Source: Ochrobactrum teleogrylli (lineage in GTDB: Bacteria; Pseudomonadota; Alphaproteobacteria; Rhizobiales; Rhizobiaceae). From it: a DNA stretch of 64,000 nt. Where the stretch lies: positions 104,572 through 168,571 of the forward strand of contig NZ_VEWL01000012.1 in NCBI RefSeq assembly GCF_006376685.1, read 5' to 3'. A program made the position numbers and the translations under genes. Numbering within the stretch: the stretch's first letter is position 1; each line of letters starts with the position of its first letter. This document shows positions 34,690 through 44,648 of the stretch, one piece after another. Under the pieces are notes generated by a model, which made no database searches, was not told the origin of the DNA, and worked only from the letters and a program-made list of their open reading frames with translations.

Positions 34690-35814
34690 TTACGCAGCCG
34701 CTTCGGCGGAACGATGTGCCGGGCGAATACCGCGCGCCTCGAGGATCGGCAGGACGTTGTCACGGAAATAAGGAAACTCTTCAGCGTAATCGAAGAAGGA
34801 AAGCGTGGTTCCGCGAAAACCCGCCTGATGCAGCGCGGTGATGCCGTCCGCAACCTGCTCCGGCGTACCGACGAGAGGAAACCCTCCGTGACCGGCCGCC
34901 ATGCGGTCGCGAATGAGTGCGAGCAGATCATGCGGGAAGGACTGCGCATGGCTAAACAACAGTCGCACGAGGTTGTCCACAGCCGCCCAGTCAATGTTGT
35001 TCTTACCGGTGTATTCCAAAAACTCCCTAGCTTCCTTTTCAGTCGGGCGGCAGACGACATGGGAGAAGGTCAACACATTAACGTCACGGCCAGCATCGCT
35101 GCCTTGCTGCTTCAGTGCGGCAATCTCTTCCGCGGAACGGGACAGGTCTATAGCTGGAGTGAACAGGAAATCGGCATTGCGGACCGCAAAGGCTCGCCCT
35201 TCTCCGGAACCCGCGGCATTCAGAATCGGCAGTTGCCGCGATGGACGAGGGTCGCCCAGAATATTCTTCAATTTGAAATGGGTGCCATCCCAGTCGAAAG
35301 CTTCGGTGCGGGTCCAGAGTGCCTTGACGATATCATACCATTCCTGCGCATACCCGTACCGGGTCGCGTGGTCGTCGGGCAGTGTCAGTCCCAGCGCCTC
35401 ATATTCGGGCTTGTTCCATCCCGCGACGATGTTGAGACCGACACGACCATTGCCAATTTGGTCGATCGTGGCGAGTTGCTTCGCCACCACCATCGGGTGG
35501 TTGGCGGTGGTGTGGACCGTCGCAAAAATCGTGATGTTGCGCGTCATGGCAAGCAATCCCGCTGCCCAGGTCATGGTTTCAAGAACGCCGCCATGAAAAT
35601 TCGTTTCACCGCCGTAACCAACCCAGCGGGCGATCGGCAGCATAAAGTCGATACCGGCGTCATCGAGCATCCGCGCCAATCGCAGATTGTTGTCCCAGGA
35701 ATTATTCCAACGCTCCGGTAGTTTCGAAACCGTCAACCCGCTGGAACAGTTGGTGGCAAAAGTCCCAAGTAGGAACGTATCCGAATTAAACATGCGGTTT
35801 TGGGAATTTGTCAT
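34690..35814 (-). CDS. LLM-class (luciferase-like) flavin-dependent monooxygenase
   Basis: The 374-residue TIM-barrel enzyme is of the bacterial luciferase superfamily. Visible hallmarks are MLPIARWVGYGGETNFHGG, IFATVHTTANHPMVVAKQLATIDQIGNGR and LNIVAGWNKPEYEALGL. These are close to RutA and alkanesulfonate monooxygenase patterns. The ATG at 35814 follows AAGGAGGAG, an excellent site; the longer frame to 36030 is rejected. With the reductase at 34143 it forms a two-component monooxygenase. The substrate is unknown; a sulfonate, pyrimidine or heteroaromatic compound is possible. Confidence 0.9.
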   Translation of the reverse strand: MTNSQNRMFNSDTFLLGTFATNCSSGLTVSKLPERWNNSWDNNLRLARMLDDAGIDFMLPIARWVGYGGETNFHGGVLETMTWAAGLLAMTRNITIFATVHTTANHPMVVAKQLATIDQIGNGRVGLNIVAGWNKPEYEALGLTLPDDHATRYGYAQEWYDIVKALWTRTEAFDWDGTHFKLKNILGDPRPSRQLPILNAAGSGEGRAFAVRNADFLFTPAIDLSRSAEEIAALKQQGSDAGRDVNVLTFSHVVCRPTEKEAREFLEYTGKNNIDWAAVDNLVRLLFSHAQSFPHDLLALIRDRMAAGHGGFPLVGTPEQVADGITALHQAGFRGTTLSFFDYAEEFPYFRDNVLPILEARGIRPAHRSAEAAA

Positions 35815-35841
35815 CGTTCTCCTCCTTACGATGAATTTTAT

Positions 35842-35856
35842 AATAGAAAATCTATT
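35842..35856. promoter_or_regulatory. Operator candidate AATAGA-AAA-TCTATT
   Basis: A perfect 6-bp palindrome with a 3-base spacer lies in the 101-base divergent gap between the luciferase-like monooxygenase and the MarR-like gene at 35916. It would fit a site for that regulator. Confidence 0.5.
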
Positions 35857-35915
35857 TGATATTTTATGTAGACGCAAGAGGAACGCTGCTGCATCCTCCT
35901 GGAAGGGAGATTCAC

Positions 35916-36515
35916 ATGGCGCGCAGAAGCAAGAACAAGAGCATGGACAAATTCGACCGCACCTGGCACTTGGCCCATACCCCACTGGAAATCGACGTCG
36001 TAGAATTTGAATACGCCTTGATGCGCACATTCGAGGCTTTTGGCCGTTGGCAAACCGAGTGCCTTTCCTCGGTTATAGATTTTGCAGCGAGCGGGCCGGA
36101 GAATGCTCTACTCCACACGATCAGAATGAACGACCGGCCCAAGAGCATACATGATCTTGCATATATGACCAATCGCGAGGATATCCCGAACATCCAATAT
36201 AGTCTGCGCAAGCTGATCAAGAGCGGACTGGTCGAGCGCAATGGAAGTGGTCGCGCGGGCGTGACCTATGAAGCTACCGCGCTGGGAAAGGACGTTACCG
36301 ACAGATATGCCGAAGTGCGGTCGGCCCTGCTGATAGATGCGGTGCAGCACGTACCGGAACTGGGTCAGCGCCTGGAAGGCGCGGCGCGCACGCTGGAACT
36401 AATGACGGGTATTTTTGCGCAAGCAGCACGGAACGCTGCGACCCATCGGCGACGCCCCGGCAGTTTCGCCGTCCCTACTCAGCCCAAAGCTGCAGCGACA
36501 CAGTCCAACGAATGA
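35916..36515 (+). CDS. MarR-like winged-helix transcriptional regulator
   Basis: The 199-residue protein has a winged-helix core: NDRPKSIHDLAYMTNREDIPNI, YSLRKLIKSGLVERNGSGRAG. A C-terminal helix bundle follows. The ATG at 35916 follows GGAAGGGAG. It is divergent from the luciferase-like monooxygenase operon and probably controls it through the palindrome at 35842. The winged-helix family assignment is clear, the exact subfamily less so. Confidence 0.8.
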   Translation: MARRSKNKSMDKFDRTWHLAHTPLEIDVVEFEYALMRTFEAFGRWQTECLSSVIDFAASGPENALLHTIRMNDRPKSIHDLAYMTNREDIPNIQYSLRKLIKSGLVERNGSGRAGVTYEATALGKDVTDRYAEVRSALLIDAVQHVPELGQRLEGAARTLELMTGIFAQAARNAATHRRRPGSFAVPTQPKAAATQSNE

Positions 36516-36553
36516 CCAGCAGCACAATGGGTTTAGAAAGCGCCGCCGTTCGG

Positions 36554-37489
36554 TCAAATCTTCTTGGTCTTTGAGTCAGGTCCGGGAATTTCGGGAATCA
36601 TCTGACGAAGAAGGTTCCGCAAGATCGCACGAACTGCGATAGTGGCCGCAGATTGTTCACGATCTCGGGGAGCGATGAGACGAACTTCACGTATAACAGC
36701 CGGATCCGTCAAAGGGCGAGCTACAATGCCACGACCGCGCAAAGCAGTAAAAGCGTAGGCGGGCAGAACGGCGATACCGGCATTGACCTCGACCAGCGAG
36801 AGAACCGTATGAATCTGGTTGACTTCTATATGGGGCCGCAGTGCCAGTTTTGCCTGTTCAAAGCCAAGTTCGGTCAAAAGTCGAATATTGCTCTTCTGGG
36901 TGAGCGTGATGATTGGCTGATTGTCGAGTTCGGACCAGCCGACCTGCTTATATCCAGCAAAATCATGTTCTGGAGATACAAAAACCATCAACTGATCCCG
37001 AAGCGCAGTCTGGCTCTCGACATCCGAGTCTTCACCAGAAAATGTGCCTATGCCAAGATCGCAACGCCCATTGCGCACCTGTTTTATGACAGTTTCAGGC
37101 CCCACATCGTCAATCTTGATAACGAGATTGGGATATTCATCAGCCACCCGGCGAACGAGACGTGGAAGCACTGTTGTGCACAGCAAAGGTGGAGCTGCGA
37201 TACTGACCTGGCCCCGCCGTAACTTTCCCAAATCGCGCACTGTTTCGGCGGCGCGATCAATTTCTGCGAGACCGGCGAGCGCGCCTTCGGCAAAGGCACG
37301 GCCCGCATCCGTCAGACTGACGCGCCGTGTCGTCCTGTCGAAAAGCCGCGCATCCAGCACGGCCTCTAGATCCCGGATTGTATGTGAAAGATTAGCCTGG
37401 GTCGTTCTGACACGCTCGGCTGCGCGAGAAAAGTTGCCCAGTTCGACCACGGCCTGGAAACATTCAATTTGGCGGAGAGTGGGACGCAT
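36554..37489 (-). CDS. LysR-family transcriptional regulator
   Basis: The 311-residue regulator has a typical LysR N-terminal helix-turn-helix (LRQIECFQAVVELGNFSRAAE, then LSHTIRDLEAVLDARLFDRT). A periplasmic-binding-protein-like effector domain follows. It is divergent from the DapA-like gene at 37616 and is the likely regulator of the 3-hydroxyanthranilate-type catabolic cluster. The effector is probably a pathway substrate or intermediate (inference). Confidence 0.9.
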   Translation of the reverse strand: MRPTLRQIECFQAVVELGNFSRAAERVRTTQANLSHTIRDLEAVLDARLFDRTTRRVSLTDAGRAFAEGALAGLAEIDRAAETVRDLGKLRRGQVSIAAPPLLCTTVLPRLVRRVADEYPNLVIKIDDVGPETVIKQVRNGRCDLGIGTFSGEDSDVESQTALRDQLMVFVSPEHDFAGYKQVGWSELDNQPIITLTQKSNIRLLTELGFEQAKLALRPHIEVNQIHTVLSLVEVNAGIAVLPAYAFTALRGRGIVARPLTDPAVIREVRLIAPRDREQSAATIAVRAILRNLLRQMIPEIPGPDSKTKKI

Positions 37490-37491
37490 TG

Positions 37492-37525
37492 ACTCACTTA
37501 TGAGTTTTTTATTATGAATATATTC
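37492..37525. promoter_or_regulatory. Palindromes in lysR / dapA-like intergenic region
   Basis: Two perfect palindromes occur: ACTCA-CTTA-TGAGT (37492-37505) and GAATA-TATTC (37516-37525). They lie just upstream of the lysR gene in an AT-rich stretch, in a typical location for a LysR binding site. Confidence 0.5.
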
Positions 37526-37615
37526 TACTTACAATACTTCTCGAATGAAAGAAAGTCGGGCTCGATCAGGAAGACGCGGGTTTTGATTTGACCCGCCCCC
37601 GAAGCGAGGTTTCCG

Positions 37616-39144
<1,529 letters not shown>

Positions 39145-39152
39145 CAAGAGCA

Positions 39153-39174
39153 CGCCCGGCGATATTGCCGGGCG
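39153..39174 (+). other. Stem-loop between dioxygenase and binding-protein genes
   Basis: CGCCCGGC and GCCGGGCG form a perfect 8-bp stem around GATATT, 8 bases after the dioxygenase stop. No T-run follows. It may act as an mRNA-processing or partial-termination element before the highly expressed binding-protein gene. Confidence 0.5.
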
Positions 39175-39209
39175 CCCATGCACAAGCATAAAACATAAGG
39201 GGAAATGAA

Positions 39210-40373
39210 GTGAAAAAGAAACTCCTGATGATCGGCCTGCTGGCAGGGCTGACAACTGGCGCGACTGCCGCCGAACCAGTCAAGATTGGCGTGATAACGA
39301 CCTTGTCAGGTCCAGGAGGCTATCTCGGTCAAGACGTGCGCGATGGCATGAAGCTTGCCATCGATGCAGAAGGTGGCAAGCTCGGCGGCGTACCGGTTGA
39401 ACTGAAGGTCGAAGATGATGCGGCCAAGCCCGGCAACGGGCGTCAGATCGCCGAACGGTTCATGTCGGAAGACGGCGTCAAGCTCTTTACCGGCATCATC
39501 TTCTCGAATGTTGCCGGCGCGGCGGTGCCGGATATCGTCGACAACGACAACCTCTATATCAGCGCCAATGCTGCGCCGTCCAACTTGGCGGGCAAGGCCT
39601 GTGACGCGAATTATTTCGTGGTTTCGTGGCAAAATGACTCGCTTCACGAGGCATCCGGGATCGCAGCGGAACAGGAAGGCTTCAAGCGCGCTTTTATTCT
39701 CGCACCAAACTATCAGGCGGGCAAAGATGCGCTGGCCGGCTTCAAACGTCGGTTCAAGGGGGAGATTGTCGGTGAAATCTACACCCAACTCGATCAGACC
39801 GATTATTCAGCCGAAATGGCGCAGATACGTGCCGCCAATCCTGATGTGGTCTTCCAGTCTCATCCGGGTGGCATGGGCATCGCATTCCTGCGCCAGTATC
39901 AGCAGGCTGGTCTTCTCGGTAAGATTCCAATGGTTCTGTCCGAGCCATCCAGCGATGCTGTGATCCTTAAATCATTGGGCGATGCTTCGGTCGGCCTCAT
40001 GGCTACCAGCCACTGGAGCCCGGATATGGACAATGCCGCAAACAAGGAACTCGTCGCTAAGTGGAAAGCCGCTTACCCTGACCGCCCGCTGACATATTAC
40101 GGAACGCAAGGCTACGATGTGGCTCGCCTGATTGCTTCTGCGTTGAAGAAGACCGGTGGCGTTGACGATATCGATGCAGTGCGTGAAGCGCTGCGGAAAG
40201 CGGATTTCCAATCGGTGCGCGGCAATTTTTCCTTCGGCCCGAACCAGCACCCGTTGCAGGACTGGTATCTCCTCGAGATCGTGAAGGGTGACGATGGTAT
40301 GCCGACCACCAAGATCAAGAAGAAGCTGATCGAAAATTACGGTGATTCCTATTCTGCAGAATGCAAGCTCTGA
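39210..40373 (+). CDS. Branched-chain-type ABC transporter substrate-binding protein (copy 1)
   Basis: The 387-residue periplasmic binding protein of the LivJ class has a signal peptide (MKKKLLMIGLLAGLTTGATAA). Its mature start VKIGVITTLSGPGGYLGQDVRDG is typical. GTG at 39210 is the start after AAGGGGAA; an ATG five bases earlier runs straight into TGA and is a decoy. It lies upstream of livHMGF-type genes. A close paralogue is encoded at 47375. The substrate is likely an aromatic or amino-aromatic acid, inferred from its neighbours. Confidence 0.9.
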   Translation: MKKKLLMIGLLAGLTTGATAAEPVKIGVITTLSGPGGYLGQDVRDGMKLAIDAEGGKLGGVPVELKVEDDAAKPGNGRQIAERFMSEDGVKLFTGIIFSNVAGAAVPDIVDNDNLYISANAAPSNLAGKACDANYFVVSWQNDSLHEASGIAAEQEGFKRAFILAPNYQAGKDALAGFKRRFKGEIVGEIYTQLDQTDYSAEMAQIRAANPDVVFQSHPGGMGIAFLRQYQQAGLLGKIPMVLSEPSSDAVILKSLGDASVGLMATSHWSPDMDNAANKELVAKWKAAYPDRPLTYYGTQGYDVARLIASALKKTGGVDDIDAVREALRKADFQSVRGNFSFGPNQHPLQDWYLLEIVKGDDGMPTTKIKKKLIENYGDSYSAECKL

Positions 40374-40385
40374 CAGCCACCGCCC

Positions 40386-40427
40386 TGCGCGTGCGATAGT
40401 ACGCGCAACGCTTCTTTTTATTTTTTA
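40386..40427 (+). terminator. Hairpin plus T-rich tract between binding protein and permease genes
   Basis: TGCGCGT and ACGCGCA pair perfectly around an 8-base loop, followed by CTTCTTTTTATTTTTT. It looks like a partial terminator that would leave the binding protein in excess over the membrane subunits. Confidence 0.65.
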
Positions 40428-40445
40428 TGAAGGTCGTTTCCTCCA

Positions 40446-41360
40446 ATGACACTCATCTTCGAGCAACTTTTGAATGGCCTTCTCTATGGCGTCATGTTGT
40501 TCCTTCTGGCAGCAGGGCTAACACTGATCTTTGGGATCATGGGCGTTATCAACCTCGCTCATGGCTCGCTCTACATGATCGGCGCTTTCATCGGGACCTG
40601 GGTGGCTGTGCAGACAGGAAACTTCTGGCTGGGCCTGCCTGCAGCAGTTCTGGCGGCAACGCTTGCCGGTATCGTGATCGAGCTCGGCGTCATGCGAAAA
40701 CTCTATCAACGCGATCATATGGATCAGGTGCTTGCGACTTTCTCGCTTATTCTGATTTTCAATGAACTGACCGTGCTGATTTTTGGTCGCCAGCCAATTT
40801 TCACGCAGTTGCCTGCATCGCTCTCTCAACCGATCGAGCTGTTTTCAGGCCTGAGCTACCCCCCGTTTCGACTGCTCATCATTGCAACGGGTCTGATGGT
40901 GGCTGGCGGGCTTTACCTGCTCATAAACCGCACCCGCATTGGCATGCTGGTCCGCGCAGGCTCGACCAATCGCGATATGGTGCGTGCTCTCGGCGTCGAT
41001 ATCCGTCTTCTCTACACAATGGTGTTCGCGCTCGGGGCTGCTTTCGCGGGCCTTGCCGGCTTCATGACCGGGCCGATCCTCGCCGTTCAAGTCGGCATGG
41101 GAGAGCAGATATTGCTTGCCACTTTTGTGGTTGTCGTAATCGGCGGCGTCGGCTCGATCAAGGGAGCCTTCATTGCTGGTATTTCGCTCGGCATCATAGA
41201 TACATGCCTGCGTGCATTTCTGCCTTCAATACTGCGCCAGTTCATGGCCGGCGCCGAGGCAGACGCGCTCGGCGTGGGCATCGCCTCCATGGGTATCTAT
41301 CTGTTGATGGCTATCGTTCTTCTGTTCCGCCCGAGAGGCCTCTTTCCGGTGGGAGCCTGA
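40446..41360 (+). CDS. Branched-chain-type ABC transporter permease (LivH family)
   Basis: The 304-residue inner-membrane permease has LivH motifs: FGIMGVINLAHGSLYMIGAF near the start and GGVGSIKGAFIAGISLGIIDT near the end. It pairs with the LivM-type subunit encoded 3 bases downstream. Substrate class is inferred from the catabolic neighbours, not from the permease itself. Confidence 0.9.
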   Translation: MTLIFEQLLNGLLYGVMLFLLAAGLTLIFGIMGVINLAHGSLYMIGAFIGTWVAVQTGNFWLGLPAAVLAATLAGIVIELGVMRKLYQRDHMDQVLATFSLILIFNELTVLIFGRQPIFTQLPASLSQPIELFSGLSYPPFRLLIIATGLMVAGGLYLLINRTRIGMLVRAGSTNRDMVRALGVDIRLLYTMVFALGAAFAGLAGFMTGPILAVQVGMGEQILLATFVVVVIGGVGSIKGAFIAGISLGIIDTCLRAFLPSILRQFMAGAEADALGVGIASMGIYLLMAIVLLFRPRGLFPVGA

Positions 41361-41363
41361 AAC

Positions 41364-42365
41364 ATGTCATATCGCTTTCTATTCGTTCTTCTCGGCTGCG
41401 GGGCGCTTGCATTATTTCCTTTCGGCGCCGACGCATTGGGGCAGCCGGCTGCGTCAAGCCTTGTCGCCCGGATCATGATCTATGCTATCGCTGCGGCCAG
41501 CCTCAATCTCATCCTCGGCTATGGCGGGATGGTGTCTTTTGGTCACGCCGCCTTCTTCGGGATCGGCTCCTACGTCGTCGGGATTCTCTATTTTCACCAT
41601 GCAGAAGACACGCTGCTCTTCGGTTTTATTCCGGGTTCTGATCAATTTCTGATCACTGTTCCTGCAGCAATGCTGGTAGCGGGACTTGCGGCACTGATCA
41701 TTGGAGCTCTGGCGCTGCGTACTTCGGGCGTGCAGTTCATCATGATTACGCTCGCCTTCGCCCAGATGCTCTTCTTCCTCTTCGTTTCGCTGAAGACCTA
41801 TGGTGGCGAAGACGGGATCATTGTCCGCCGGGCAAACGATCTTTTCGGCTTCAGCCTGCGGGATAAGACGACGATGTATTATGTCATCCTCGTCTCGATG
41901 ATCTTATATTTCGGCTTTCTTTGGCGGGTCGTGCATTCGTCCTACGGCGCGGTGCTGTCCGGTATTCGGCAGAGCGAGCGACGCATGACCGCCATGGGTA
42001 TCGAAACCTATCGCTACAAGCTCTACGGCTTTGTTCTTGCCGGAATGGGCGCGGGTCTGGCTGGAGCGCTTCTCACCATCTTCATGCGGTTTGCAAGCCC
42101 AGACACACTGCATTGGACTAAATCGGGCGAGTTGATGGTGATGGTCATTCTGGGTGGCGTCGGCACTTTCTTCGGTCCCATCTGGGGTGCAGCCGCATTC
42201 CTGATCCTGCAGAATTATCTCGCCTCCTGGACTGAGCATTGGCAGCTCGCCATGGGCATCATTCTGCTTGTCCTTGTCTTGGGAACCAAAGGCGGCATTG
42301 TCGGTGGTTGGCGTGCGCTTTGCCGTCTGTCTCGCAAGGACCGCAAAGTGGAGGTGACCGCATGA
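41364..42365 (+). CDS. Branched-chain-type ABC transporter permease (LivM family)
   Basis: The 333-residue permease has LivM motifs: NLILGYGGMVSFGHAAFFGIGSY, RTSGVQFIMITLAFAQM and ILGGVGTFFGPIWGAA. The gene overlaps the LivG-type ATPase by four bases. It completes the membrane channel of the importer. Confidence 0.9.
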   Translation: MSYRFLFVLLGCGALALFPFGADALGQPAASSLVARIMIYAIAAASLNLILGYGGMVSFGHAAFFGIGSYVVGILYFHHAEDTLLFGFIPGSDQFLITVPAAMLVAGLAALIIGALALRTSGVQFIMITLAFAQMLFFLFVSLKTYGGEDGIIVRRANDLFGFSLRDKTTMYYVILVSMILYFGFLWRVVHSSYGAVLSGIRQSERRMTAMGIETYRYKLYGFVLAGMGAGLAGALLTIFMRFASPDTLHWTKSGELMVMVILGGVGTFFGPIWGAAAFLILQNYLASWTEHWQLAMGIILLVLVLGTKGGIVGGWRALCRLSRKDRKVEVTA

Positions 42366-43117
42366 CTGCGATCTTACAAGTCCGTAATCTGGTGAAGCGT
42401 TTTGCAGGGCTGGTCGCGACGGATCATGTCACGCTCGACGTCACGGAAGGGCATATCCATGCCCTGATCGGCCCGAACGGCGCAGGAAAGTCGACACTTA
42501 TCAACCAGCTTTGCGGTGAGCTTACGGCCACATCAGGGACGATCAGCCTGATGGGAGAGGACATTACTACCTTGCCCGCCGCGATACGTGTCGGTCGCGG
42601 GTTGGGACGCACATTCCAGATATCGACACTTCTGAATGAAATGAGTGTGCGCCAGAACATCGCCATGGCGGTGCAGGCGCGCGAGGGACATAATTTCAGG
42701 ATTCTCGACAGTCTGAAAGGCCGCAGCGCCATCTGGCATGAGGTTGATGTAATTCTCGCCCAAAGCCGACTGGCCAATCACCCGGAAAAACTAGCAGGCG
42801 ATCTTTCAAGTGGCGGGCGCAAGCAGCTGGAACTGCTCATGGCGCTCGCCGGTAAGCCGAAACTTTTGCTTCTCGACGAACCGATGGCCGGTCTCGGCCA
42901 TGTCGAAAGCCAGGAAATGATCGAGCTTCTGCAGGGATTGCGGGGAACGGTTTCGATGCTGCTTGTCGAGCACGACATGGAGGCGGTGTTCGCGCTGGCC
43001 GACCGCATATCTGTTCTGGTCTATGGCCGCGTCATCCTAACGGGCACGGTGGAAGACATACGGGCGAGCGAAGCTGTGCGGGAAGCCTATCTCGGTGGAG
43101 AGGAGGAACTGTGCTAA
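42362..43117 (+). CDS. Branched-chain-type ABC transporter ATP-binding protein (LivG family)
   Basis: The 251-residue ATPase has Walker A GPNGAGKST, the LivG-type segment GRTFQISTLLNEMSVRQNI, a modified signature LSSGGRKQLELLMAL and Walker B LLLLDEPMAGLG. The ATG at 42362 overlaps the LivM stop; the longer frame from 42239 is rejected. It overlaps the LivF-type gene by 7 bases. Confidence 0.92.
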   Translation: MTAILQVRNLVKRFAGLVATDHVTLDVTEGHIHALIGPNGAGKSTLINQLCGELTATSGTISLMGEDITTLPAAIRVGRGLGRTFQISTLLNEMSVRQNIAMAVQAREGHNFRILDSLKGRSAIWHEVDVILAQSRLANHPEKLAGDLSSGGRKQLELLMALAGKPKLLLLDEPMAGLGHVESQEMIELLQGLRGTVSMLLVEHDMEAVFALADRISVLVYGRVILTGTVEDIRASEAVREAYLGGEEELC

Positions 43118-43812
43118 AAATCGATGGATTGCAGGCCGCTTACGGCCACTCACAGGTATTGTTCGACGTTTCGCTCGAAGTAAACGAAGGAGAACTTGTA
43201 ACCCTCATGGGCCGTAACGGCATGGGCAAGACGACCACGATACGCACGTTGATGGGTCTCCTCGCCCCCAAAGGGGGGAAAGTCCAGATTGCAGGGCGAG
43301 ACACGACCAGCTACAGCCCAGAAAAGGTGGCGCGTCTTGGCGTCGGCCTTGTGCCGGAGGGACGACAGATTTTTCCGACATTGACGGTGCGGGAAAATCT
43401 GGTTGCAACCGCTTCAAACCGATGCAAGCGGCAGTCTCCGTGGGATCTCAGCAAGATATATGCGCTTTTCCCACGTATGCAGGAGCGGGCGGACCAGACG
43501 GCCGGCACACTGTCGGGCGGCGAGCAGCAAATGCTGGCAATCGGGCGTGCGCTGATGACAAATCCGCATCTTCTGATCCTTGATGAAGCGACGGAAGGAC
43601 TTGCCCCCGTCATCCGCACGGAAATCTGGCATTGCATCATGCAATTGCGCGAAATGGGCCAATCGATCCTGCTGATAGACAAGAATATCGCCGTTTTGAA
43701 ACGGCTGGCGGATCGCCATTATATTGTCGAAAAAGGCCGAACAGTCTGGTGTGGAACGAGCGCCGATCTCGAACGGGACCAAGATCAGGTGCATGCTTAT
43801 GTCGGTATCTGA
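43111..43812 (+). CDS. Branched-chain-type ABC transporter ATP-binding protein (LivF family)
   Basis: The 233-residue ATPase has Walker A GRNGMGKTT, signature LSGGEQQMLAIGRALM and the LivF-type Walker B region LLILDEATEGLAPVI. GTG is the start after GGAGAGGAGG. The coding end overlaps the next gene by 14 bases, tying the importer to the dehydrogenase. Confidence 0.92.
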   Translation: MLKIDGLQAAYGHSQVLFDVSLEVNEGELVTLMGRNGMGKTTTIRTLMGLLAPKGGKVQIAGRDTTSYSPEKVARLGVGLVPEGRQIFPTLTVRENLVATASNRCKRQSPWDLSKIYALFPRMQERADQTAGTLSGGEQQMLAIGRALMTNPHLLILDEATEGLAPVIRTEIWHCIMQLREMGQSILLIDKNIAVLKRLADRHYIVEKGRTVWCGTSADLERDQDQVHAYVGI

Positions 43813-44605
43813 GTCAATCGTCCTGATTGGATGGGGCGCTATCGGCAAACGGGTTGCGGAACTCCTCGCCGAGCGAAAAAGTCCCGTCAAAATCAGTGCA
43901 GTCGCGGTGCGCGACCGGTCGGTCACTCGTGACGGGCTGCCTGTCGGCGCCATACTGATCGAAGATCCCGCCGAACTCGCAGCCACCGGTGCAAGCCTAG
44001 TAGTGGAAGTTGCGGGGCGCCCAAGCGTCCTGCCATGGGGTGAAGCGGCTCTTTCCGCGGGAATGGATTTCGCGGTTTCATCGACATCGGCGTTCGTGGA
44101 TGATGCGATCTTTCAAAGATTGAAAGACATCGCGGCGATCCGCGGTGCGAAACTGATTATTCCACCCGGCGCGCTTGGGGGGATCGACGCGCTTTCGGCA
44201 GCAAGCCGTCTTACCATTGCAAGCGTCGAACATCGCATCATCAAACCTGCAAAAGCCTGGGCGGGGACACAAGCCGCCCAACTGATACCGCTCGATGAAA
44301 TCACGGAGGCAACCACGTTCTTTACGGATACGGCCCGTAAGGCTGCAGACGCCTTTCCGCAAAATGCCAATGTCGCGGTGATTACCTCGCTTGCCGGGAT
44401 TGGTCTCGATCGTACCCGTGTCTCATTGGTCGCAGACCCGGCAGCACGCCTCAACATGCATGAACTCATTGCCGAAGGCGATTTCGGCAGGATGCACCTG
44501 CGTTTTGAAAACGGCCCGCTCGCGACCAATCCGAAATCATCGGAAATGACGGCGCTAAATCTCGTCCGCCTTATCGAGAACCGGGTCGCCACCACGGCAA
44601 TTTAG
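43799..44605 (+). CDS. Aspartate dehydrogenase-like protein (NadX family)
   Basis: The 268-residue protein has an N-terminal Rossmann motif (VLIGWGAIGKRVAEL). The NadX catalytic region PPGALGGIDALSAAS is followed by IKPAKAWAGT and the late segment TFFTDTARKAADAFPQNANV. Family members interconvert aspartate and iminosuccinate with NAD(P). Related proteins sit in amino-aromatic catabolic clusters, so an amino-dicarboxylate product of the pathway is a plausible substrate. The start at 43799 (or 43793) lies inside the LivF-type gene. There is no nadA or nadC nearby, so NAD synthesis is a less likely role. Confidence 0.85.
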   Translation: MSVSESIVLIGWGAIGKRVAELLAERKSPVKISAVAVRDRSVTRDGLPVGAILIEDPAELAATGASLVVEVAGRPSVLPWGEAALSAGMDFAVSSTSAFVDDAIFQRLKDIAAIRGAKLIIPPGALGGIDALSAASRLTIASVEHRIIKPAKAWAGTQAAQLIPLDEITEATTFFTDTARKAADAFPQNANVAVITSLAGIGLDRTRVSLVADPAARLNMHELIAEGDFGRMHLRFENGPLATNPKSSEMTALNLVRLIENRVATTAI

Positions 44606-44648
44606 AAACACACTCTCCCAAAGCGAGAAGCAGCCTTGGAATGAAGAC

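Noticed and set aside
34453..35721. Plus-strand frame of 422 codons opposite the luciferase-like monooxygenase
   Set aside because: The minus-strand protein has strong family motifs and an excellent ribosome-binding site; the plus frame is a shadow.
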